A stretch of DNA of 64,000 bases from Lysobacterales bacterium. GTDB lineage: Bacteria; Pseudomonadota; Gammaproteobacteria; Xanthomonadales; Xanthomonadaceae. Within the stretch, counting starts at the first letter, position 1; each line of letters starts with the position of its first letter. The DNA lies in assembly GCA_019510125.1 (NCBI GenBank), contig JAEKKX010000008.1, forward strand, positions 62,001-126,000, written 5' to 3'. Position numbers and translations under genes: made by a program. Below are positions 57,045 to 64,000 of this stretch, piece after piece. A model generated the notes under the pieces. That model saw only the letters and a program-made list of their open reading frames with translations. It ran no database searches and was not told the DNA's origin.

Positions 57045-58366
57045 GCGATCGCCTGCGCCCGCGTCGGCCGGGTCGCGCGCTGCGGCTGGCGCTGCCGCTG
57101 CTGCTGGCCGCCGTCGCGGCGGCCCCGGCGCTGCCCGCGGATCCCGCATCGAAGGCCGCCACGCCCGCGAACAGCCGCGATGCGCAGCGCCGCCTCGGCG
57201 AGATCCGTCGCGAACTGGAGGCGGTCGCGGCCGATCGCCGGCGGCTGGAAGGCCAGCGCGGCGAGGCCAGCCGCTCGCTGCGCGCCGCCGACGAGCGGGT
57301 GGCCGCGTCCAGCCGCGCGCTGCACGACACCGAGCGTCGCCTGACCCAGGCGAGCACCGATCTGGAGACGCTCGCCGCGCGCCGGCAGGTGCTGATCGGC
57401 CAGCAGGACGAACATCGCCGCCGGCTGGCCGCGCTGCTGCGCGCCGCCTACGCCCGCGACGACGCCGCGCCGCTGAAGCTGATGCTGGCCCAGGACCGCA
57501 TCGCCGACGCCCAGCGCCAGCTCGCCTACGACCGCTACCTGCAGAGGCAGCGGCTGGCGCAGACCACCGCGCTGGCCGCGGAGCTGGTCGAACTGGACCG
57601 GGTCGAACGGGCGATCGTCGACCGCCGCGCCGCACTGGACGCCGCGCGCAGCGAGCGCAGGACGCAGTTGGCCGCGCTCGCGCGCGAGCGCGTCGCGCAG
57701 GCGCAGACCCTCGCCGGGCTGGAGACGCGCTACCGCGACCGCCAGCAGCGCGAGGCCGCGCTGGGCAGCGACGCCCAGGCGCTGCAGGACGTGATCGCGC
57801 GCCTGCGCGCCGCCGCGGCGAAGGCCGAGGCCGAGCGCGTCGCCGCCGCCCGCGCGGCCGCCGCGAAGGCGCGGGCCGACGCCGCCCGCGCCGCCGTCGG
57901 GCGTGGCGACGCCGGGCGTGCCGACAGCCGGCGTGGCGCCGCTGCGAAGCCGCCGCGCCAGGTCGCCAACGCCGCGCCGATCCGGGTCGGCGGCCTCGGC
58001 TGGCCGCTGTCGGGCACGCTGCTCGCCGGCTACGGCGGCCGCATGCCCGACGGTCGCGCCAGCAGCGGGCTGCTGATCGCCGCCGCCGCCGGCACCCCGG
58101 TGCGCGCGGTCGCCGATGGCACCGTCGTGTTCTCGGAGTGGATGACCGGCTACGGCCTGATCCTGATCGTCGACCACGGCAACGGCACGCTCAGCCTGTA
58201 CGCCCACAACGAGAGCCTGCTCAAGAACGCCGGCGACACGGTCAAGCGCGGCGATGCCGTCGCCCGGGTCGGCGACTCCGGCGGCCTGGCGCAGACCGCG
58301 CTCTATTTTGAACTGCGCCGCAACGGCAAGCCGGTCGATCCCGGCACCTGGCTGCGCCGCCAGTGA
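57041..58366 (+). CDS. envC: Murein hydrolase activator EnvC-like (degenerate LytM/M23)
   Basis: Signal peptide, long coiled coil, C-terminal LytM domain lacking M23 zinc-ligand His (LYFELRR instead of HLHFE); follows gpmI. Confidence 0.88.
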   Translation: MSDRLRPRRPGRALRLALPLLLAAVAAAPALPADPASKAATPANSRDAQRRLGEIRRELEAVAADRRRLEGQRGEASRSLRAADERVAASSRALHDTERRLTQASTDLETLAARRQVLIGQQDEHRRRLAALLRAAYARDDAAPLKLMLAQDRIADAQRQLAYDRYLQRQRLAQTTALAAELVELDRVERAIVDRRAALDAARSERRTQLAALARERVAQAQTLAGLETRYRDRQQREAALGSDAQALQDVIARLRAAAAKAEAERVAAARAAAAKARADAARAAVGRGDAGRADSRRGAAAKPPRQVANAAPIRVGGLGWPLSGTLLAGYGGRMPDGRASSGLLIAAAAGTPVRAVADGTVVFSEWMTGYGLILIVDHGNGTLSLYAHNESLLKNAGDTVKRGDAVARVGDSGGLAQTALYFELRRNGKPVDPGTWLRRQ

Positions 58367-58473
58367 ACGGCTGGGTTAAGGTGCAGCGTCCGCCGGAACC
58401 CGCGGCGGCCCCGGCGGTCCCAGCCGGGGCCACCACCGCGATCCCCGCCGCGATCCTTCCCCCGGAGTGTCCG

Positions 58474-59907
58474 ATGCCCCAGTCGCCGTCCCGTGTCCGC
58501 CGCGCCGCGCCGGCGCTCGTCCTCGCGCTGTGCGCCGCCTGCGCGGGCGCGCCGGCGTTCGCGCAGGACCCGAAACCCGCCGCTGAAAAACCCGCCGCCG
58601 GACAGCCGGCCGCCGAAAAGCCCGCCGCGGAGAAGCCCGCCGCGGAGAAGCCTGCCGCCGAGCAGCCGGCCGCGGACAAGCCCGACGCCGCCGACGCCGT
58701 GGACGCGACCGCGAAGGACGAGGGCAGCAAGATCCCGCTGGAGGAAATCCGCCGCTACGTCGGCGTGTTCAACACCGTGAAGCAGGCCTACGTCGAACCG
58801 GTCGACGACCGCAAGCTGATGCAGTCCGCGATCCGCGGCCTGCTGCAGGACCTCGACCCGCACAGCGCCTACCTGGTGCGCAGCGACGCGCAGGCCTTCG
58901 ACGAGGACGCCAGCGGCGCCTACCAGGGCATCGGCGTGGAAGTGCAGCAGCAGCCCGACGGCCCGATCCTCGTGGTCTCGCCGATCGACGGCTCGCCCGC
59001 CGCCGCCGCCGGGGTGCGCGCCGGCGATCTCATCGTCGCGGTCGACGGCAAGCCGCTGACCGCCGACAGCATCGAGGCCAACCCGCTGCGCGGCGAGGTC
59101 GGGTCCACCGTCAACCTCACCATCCGCCGCAAGGCCGAGAAGGATCCGCTGCAGATCGCGGTCAAGCGCGACGTGATCCGGGTCGGCAGCGTGCGCAGCC
59201 GCATGCTGGAGCCCGGCTACGGCTACGTCCGCATCGGCGCCTTCCAGGCCGACACCGCCACCGATTTCGAGCGCAACCTCGACCAGTTGCAGGCCAAGGC
59301 CGGCGGCAAGGGCCTGCGCGGCCTGGTGCTGGACCTGCGCAGCAATCCGGGCGGGCTGCTGACCTCCGCGGTGCAGATCGCCGACGACCTGCTCGACAAG
59401 GGCGACATCGTCAGCACCCGCGGCCGCGATCCGGTCGGCGACGCGCTGTTCCGCGCCACCCCCGGCGACCGCCTGGGCGGCGCGCCGATGGTGGTGCTGG
59501 TCGATGCCGGCTCCGCCAGCGCCGCGGAAGTGCTGACCGCCGCGCTGCGCGACAACCGCCGCGCCCAGGTCGTCGGCAGCCGCACCTTCGGCAAGGGCTC
59601 GGTGCAGACCGTGCTGCCGCTGGACAACGGCGACGCGATCAAGCTCACCACCGCGCGCTACTACACGCCCAGCGGCAAGTCGATCCAGGCCCACGGCATC
59701 GACCCGGACGTCGTGCTCAAGCCCGACGGCGGCGCGGCGCGGCCCGCGGACTATTCCGAAGCCGGCCTGTCCGGCCACCTGCGCGGCGACGAGGAAAGCG
59801 AGAGCGCCGCCACCGGCGACGTGCTCGACGGCGACACGCCGATCCAGTCGGCGCTCGCCGTGCTCAAGCAGCAGGTCGCGACCCTGCCGGCGGCCGACCG
59901 CCGCTGA
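58474..59907 (+). CDS. ctpA: S41 family carboxy-terminal processing protease with PDZ
   Basis: LDPHSAYL; LRSNPGGLLTSAVQIADDL; VDAGSASAAEVLTAAL; RTFGKGSVQTV. Confidence 0.95.
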   Translation: MPQSPSRVRRAAPALVLALCAACAGAPAFAQDPKPAAEKPAAGQPAAEKPAAEKPAAEKPAAEQPAADKPDAADAVDATAKDEGSKIPLEEIRRYVGVFNTVKQAYVEPVDDRKLMQSAIRGLLQDLDPHSAYLVRSDAQAFDEDASGAYQGIGVEVQQQPDGPILVVSPIDGSPAAAAGVRAGDLIVAVDGKPLTADSIEANPLRGEVGSTVNLTIRRKAEKDPLQIAVKRDVIRVGSVRSRMLEPGYGYVRIGAFQADTATDFERNLDQLQAKAGGKGLRGLVLDLRSNPGGLLTSAVQIADDLLDKGDIVSTRGRDPVGDALFRATPGDRLGGAPMVVLVDAGSASAAEVLTAALRDNRRAQVVGSRTFGKGSVQTVLPLDNGDAIKLTTARYYTPSGKSIQAHGIDPDVVLKPDGGAARPADYSEAGLSGHLRGDEESESAATGDVLDGDTPIQSALAVLKQQVATLPAADRR

Positions 59908-60074
59908 GGCGCGCGCGCCGCGTCGCAGAGGGCGCGGCGCCGCGCATCGTCCGGAAGTCAGGGGCACCCTCGTCACGTCGCGCCGCGGGCATGACCATCG
60001 GCGGGTCCGGGCCGCGCGCGCGGTCCCCAGAATGGCGGCGCCCGGATGCGCCGGGCCTCGCCAGGGACCGTGCC

Positions 60075-60968
60075 ATGCTGACCATCCGCAACCTCCGCAA
60101 GACCTACGCCAACGGCGTGTGCGCGCTCGACGACGTGTCGCTCGACATCCCCCGCGGCATGTTCGGCCTGCTCGGCCCGAACGGCGCCGGCAAGTCATCG
60201 CTGATGCGCACCCTGGCGACCCTGCAGGAGGCCGACGGCGGCACCGCGGTCTACGACGACGGCGCCGGCGAGCGCATCGACGTGCTCCATGACAAGGACG
60301 CGGTGCGTCGCCGCCTCGGCTACCTGCCGCAGGATTTCGGCGTGTACCCCAAGGTCAGCGCGCTCGACCTGCTCGACCACTTCGCGGTGCTCAAGGGCAT
60401 CGTCGACCGCCGCCGCCGGCGCGAGGTGGTCGAGGCGCTGCTGCAGCAGGTCAACCTGTGGGAGGTGCGCAAGCGCAAGCTCGGCGGCTTCTCCGGCGGC
60501 ATGCGCCAGCGCTTCGGCATCGCCCAGGCGCTGCTCGGCGATCCGCGCCTGGTCATCGTCGACGAACCGACCGCCGGCCTCGACCCCGAGGAGCGCAACC
60601 GCTTCCTCAACCTGCTCGCCTCGATCGGCGAGAACGTCGCCGTGATCCTGTCCACGCACATCGTCCAGGACGTGACCGACCTGTGCCCCAACATGGCGAT
60701 CATGAACAAGGGGCGGGTGCTGCTCAGCGGCCGTCCCGTCGACGCCATCGCCGCGCTGGAGGCGCGGATCTGGCGCCGGCAGGTGCCGCTGGAGGCGCTG
60801 CCGCGCTACCAGCAGTCGTTCGCCGTGCTGTCGACGCGACTGGTCGGCGGTCATCCGGTGATCCACGTCTACGCGGACAGCCAGCCGGAGGAGGGCTTCG
60901 AACGCATCGCGCCGGACCTCGAGGACGTGTACTTCCAGCGCCTGCGTCGCGACCTGGTCGCGGCCTGA
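60075..60968 (+). CDS. ABC transporter ATP-binding protein
   Basis: Walker A GPNGAGKSS; signature FSGGMRQRFGIAQALL; Walker B LVIVDEPTAGLD. Confidence 0.95.
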   Translation: MLTIRNLRKTYANGVCALDDVSLDIPRGMFGLLGPNGAGKSSLMRTLATLQEADGGTAVYDDGAGERIDVLHDKDAVRRRLGYLPQDFGVYPKVSALDLLDHFAVLKGIVDRRRRREVVEALLQQVNLWEVRKRKLGGFSGGMRQRFGIAQALLGDPRLVIVDEPTAGLDPEERNRFLNLLASIGENVAVILSTHIVQDVTDLCPNMAIMNKGRVLLSGRPVDAIAALEARIWRRQVPLEALPRYQQSFAVLSTRLVGGHPVIHVYADSQPEEGFERIAPDLEDVYFQRLRRDLVAA

Positions 60969-60978
60969 GGAGACGGCC

Positions 60979-63900
60979 ATGTTCGAATTCTTCCGTTTCG
61001 AGCTGCGCCAGCAGTTGCGATCGCTGCTGCTGTGGCTGATGGGTGCGCTGTTCGCCGCGATGGCGTTCGGGGCCGCAGCCACCGACGCGATCCAGATCGG
61101 CGGCGGCGTGGGCAACGTCCATCGCAACGCGCCGATGGTTGCCGTCCAGTTCCTGGGCATCTTCACGCTGATCGGCATGCTGTTCACGGCGATGGCGATC
61201 AACAGCGCATTGCTGCGCGATTTCGAGCAGGGCACGGCGGAGCTGATCTTCGCCAGCCCGATCCGGCGCCGCGATTACGTCGCCGGGCGGATCCTCGCCG
61301 CGGTGATCGCCTGCCTGATGGTCTACGTGCTGATCGGCTTCGGCATCTTCATCGCCCAGTTCATGCCGTGGGTGGATGCCGAGCGCCTCGGGCCGGTGTC
61401 GCTGTATCCGTACGCGTGGACGTTCGCGGTCATCGTGCTGCCCAACCTGCTGTTCACCGCTGCGTTGCTGTCGCTGCTGGCCATCCTGACCCGCAGCATC
61501 CTGTGGGTCTACATCGGCGTGCTCGGCTTCTTCATCCTGCTGGGCGTGAGCACGGTGCTGCTGCGCGATCTCGACAACGTCTGGATCGCCACGCTGTCCG
61601 AACCGCTGGGCATGCGCGCGTTCGGCCGCACCATCCGCTACTGGGCCGCGGATCAGCGCAATACCCAGTTGCCGGCGATCGGCGGTTACCTGCTCGCCAA
61701 CCGAGCGCTGTGGCTCGGCATCGCGCTTGCGCTGTTCGTCGCCTGCTTCGCGCTGTTCAAGACCGAGCGCAGCGGCACCGGCCGCGGTTGGCGGAAGGCG
61801 AAGGCCATGGCCACGTCCACGCCTGCGCCCGCCGCATCGCCCGCCGAAGCCGCGAAAGCGCTGCCGAAAGTTTTGCCGACCTTCGGGGCATCCACGGGGA
61901 TCGCCCAGTTCCTGCGCCAGCTCCGGTTCGATACGGTCGGCGTGCTGCGCGGCATCCCGTTCATCGTGATGCTGGCCTTCGCGATGGCGAATTTCATTCC
62001 CGGCGCGATCTTCTCGGAGTCGCTGTACGGCACGCCGATCCATCCGGTGACGTCGCAGATGCTGCAGGCGCTACAAGGCGCCTACAGTTTCGTGCTGATC
62101 ATCATCGTGCTGTTCTATGCAGGCGAGCTGGTGGCCAAGGAGCGCAGTGCGAAGATCCACGAGGTGACCGATGCCATGCCGGTGCCCAACTGGGTGCCGC
62201 TCGCGGCGAAATTCGCCGCGCTGGTCGCGGTGATCGCCTGTTTCCAACTGTTGGGCGGCCTGGTCGCGATCCTCATCCAGCTCGTCAAAGGGCACACGCA
62301 GCTCGAACTCACGGTCTACGCCAAGACCCTGTCCCTCAACAGTATCGTGTTCGTGCTGATGGGCGGCCTCGCGCTGTGCCTGCAGGTGTTCACCAACAAC
62401 AAATACGTCGGCTATGCGCTGCTGATCCTGGTGCTGATCGGGCAGCTCGTGCTCGGCATGCTGGATTTCAACCAGAATCTCTACAACTACGCCGGCGCGC
62501 CCGATGCGCCGTATTCCGACATGAACGGATACGGCCATTTCCTCGGAGCCCGCCTCTGGTTCCAGGGGTACTGGGGCCTGTTCCTGCTGGTCCTGCTGCT
62601 GCTTTCGGCGGCGCTGTGGGTGCGCGGCGTCGGTGGCAGTCCGCGTGAGCGCCTGCGTCTGGCGCGGAAGCGGCTGAGCGGGCCGCTGGGCGTCGCGACC
62701 GCAGTCTCGCTGCTGGCGTTCCTGGCGGTCGGCGGCTATCTGTTCTGGAACACCAATATCCGCAACGACTACCTGTCCCCGGACGACACGCTCGACCTGC
62801 GTGCGCGGTACGAGCGCGAATACAAGCAATACCAGCACCTGCAGCAGCCGAAGATCATCGCCACCGCGATCGAGGTCGATTTGCGGCCAGAAATCCAGAC
62901 GATGCGCGCCACCGGCACCTATCGGGTGCGCAATCCCTACGCGAAGCCGATCACCGATCTGCATATCAGCATGATGGACGACAAGTCGCTGGTCGACATC
63001 GACATGGGCGGCGCGACCCTGATCAAGCACGACGCGCCGCTGGGCTACCGCATCTATCGGCTGAAGTCGCCGATCCTCCCGGGCGCCGAACGCATCATCA
63101 CCTTCAAGGTGGAGGTCGCGCCGAACGGCATCACCAACGATCTGGCGCAGACCCAGGTCGTCGACAACGGGACGTTCTTCAACAGCCGATCCTTCCCGAC
63201 GTTCGGGTACAGCGACGACGCCGAGATCCAGGACCGGAACGAACGCCGCAAGCGGAATCTCGGCGAGCCGCGGCGCATGCCGAAACTGGAGGACCAGGCG
63301 GCGCGCGCAAGCACCTATCTGACCGACGACGCGGACTGGATCGATTTCAGGACCACGATCTGCACCGCGCCGGACCAGATCGCGCTGTCGCCGGGCTACC
63401 TGCAGAGGGAGTTCATGCGCGATGGCCGCCGCTGCTTCAGCTATGCGATGGACCGGCCGATGCTGGACTTCTACTCCTATCTGTCGGCGCGCTGGCAAGT
63501 GAAGAAGGGGCGCTACAGGGACATTCCGATTGAGGTCTACTACGACGCAAAGCACGCGTACAACGTCGATCGCATGATCGAGGCGGTGCAGAAGTCGCTG
63601 GCTTACTACGAGACCCACTTCACGCCCTATCAGCACCGTCAGGTGCGGATCATCGAGTTTCCGAGTTTCAAGAACGACGACAAGTTCGCGCAATCGTTCG
63701 CCAACACCATCCCGTATTCGGAGTCGGTGGGATTCATCGCCGATCTGAGCGACAAGGATGCGGTGGACTACGTCTTCTACATCACCGCGCACGAAATCGC
63801 GCACCAGTGGTGGGCGCACCAGGTGATTGGCGCCAACATGCAGGGCGCGACCGTGCTGTCGGAATCGCTCGCGCAGTATTCGGCGCTGATGGTGATGGAG

Positions 63901-64000
63901 AAGGAATATGGCCGCGGCAGGATGCGCAAGTTCCTCAAGTACGAACTGGACAACTACCTGTCCGGCCGCGGCGGCGAAATCGTCGAGGAGCTGCCGCTGT
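60979..64000 (+). CDS. ABC transporter permease fused to M1-family (gluzincin) aminopeptidase domain; 3' end outside window
   Basis: Uninterrupted frame from ATG 60979 to window end (absent from ORF track); two sets of TM helices then HEIAHQWWAHQ...SESLAQY (HExxH-18-E) starting at 63790, in frame. Confidence 0.9.
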   Translation, partial: MFEFFRFELRQQLRSLLLWLMGALFAAMAFGAAATDAIQIGGGVGNVHRNAPMVAVQFLGIFTLIGMLFTAMAINSALLRDFEQGTAELIFASPIRRRDYVAGRILAAVIACLMVYVLIGFGIFIAQFMPWVDAERLGPVSLYPYAWTFAVIVLPNLLFTAALLSLLAILTRSILWVYIGVLGFFILLGVSTVLLRDLDNVWIATLSEPLGMRAFGRTIRYWAADQRNTQLPAIGGYLLANRALWLGIALALFVACFALFKTERSGTGRGWRKAKAMATSTPAPAASPAEAAKALPKVLPTFGASTGIAQFLRQLRFDTVGVLRGIPFIVMLAFAMANFIPGAIFSESLYGTPIHPVTSQMLQALQGAYSFVLIIIVLFYAGELVAKERSAKIHEVTDAMPVPNWVPLAAKFAALVAVIACFQLLGGLVAILIQLVKGHTQLELTVYAKTLSLNSIVFVLMGGLALCLQVFTNNKYVGYALLILVLIGQLVLGMLDFNQNLYNYAGAPDAPYSDMNGYGHFLGARLWFQGYWGLFLLVLLLLSAALWVRGVGGSPRERLRLARKRLSGPLGVATAVSLLAFLAVGGYLFWNTNIRNDYLSPDDTLDLRARYEREYKQYQHLQQPKIIATAIEVDLRPEIQTMRATGTYRVRNPYAKPITDLHISMMDDKSLVDIDMGGATLIKHDAPLGYRIYRLKSPILPGAERIITFKVEVAPNGITNDLAQTQVVDNGTFFNSRSFPTFGYSDDAEIQDRNERRKRNLGEPRRMPKLEDQAARASTYLTDDADWIDFRTTICTAPDQIALSPGYLQREFMRDGRRCFSYAMDRPMLDFYSYLSARWQVKKGRYRDIPIEVYYDAKHAYNVDRMIEAVQKSLAYYETHFTPYQHRQVRIIEFPSFKNDDKFAQSFANTIPYSESVGFIADLSDKDAVDYVFYITAHEIAHQWWAHQVIGANMQGATVLSESLAQYSALMVMEKEYGRGRMRKFLKYELDNYLSGRGGEIVEELPL

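Noticed and set aside
54047-58366. 1439-aa plus ORF spanning several genes
   Set aside because: Only its 3' part (57041-58366, EnvC-like) is real; upstream portion is antisense/out of frame with M28, ETVNG protein and gpmI
1-64000. Prophage, integrase or complete transposon
   Set aside because: No integrase, transposase, phage structural genes or tRNA-flanked boundaries recognised; only short palindromic repeats and the lysozyme-like domain, which fits a T4SS effector better than an endolysin
1-64000. tRNA or rRNA genes
   Set aside because: No cloverleaf-like tRNA or rRNA signature noticed by eye; tRNAscan-SE would be needed to exclude them

Overview
High-GC gammaproteobacterial chromosome segment, most consistent with Xanthomonadaceae/Lysobacteraceae (Lysobacter/Luteimonas-like). 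This placement is inferred from gene content; no search was run. Most of the window is housekeeping: the end of the his operon (hisB-H-A-F-IE), an mtn methionine-salvage cluster, gmk, yicC, rph, rdgB, hemW, pepQ, rpiA, a fau / 6S RNA / zapA locus, pepP, pntAA, gpmI, envC, ctpA and an ABC/M1 system cut by the right edge. The most interesting accessory content is as follows. (1) A putative X-type T4SS antibacterial effector (lysozyme-like region + lambda-R/GH104-like muramidase + PG-binding + XVIPCD) lies directly downstream of a candidate immunity lipoprotein. The start of the effector gene is echoed 1.17 kb upstream, including a 16-bp perfect palindrome at the same offset from ATG. (2) A second, toxin-less XVIPCD-like protein lies next to an orphan pntAA. 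(3) A single-module EntF-like NRPS (TubC-type docking-C-A-T-TE) has a by-eye serine code and no visible partner. (4) A macro-domain gene is embedded between mtnC and mtnD, and a FucA-like aldolase lies next to mtnB. (5) There are two DUF1631 paralogs, one translationally coupled to a PilZ gene. (6) Two dispersed palindromic repeat families are present, one of which supplies a stop codon. (7) An 18-aa-period ETVNG repeat protein is encoded. Start sites are chosen by eye from ORF and sequence context. Family calls come from recognised motifs, not from database searches.
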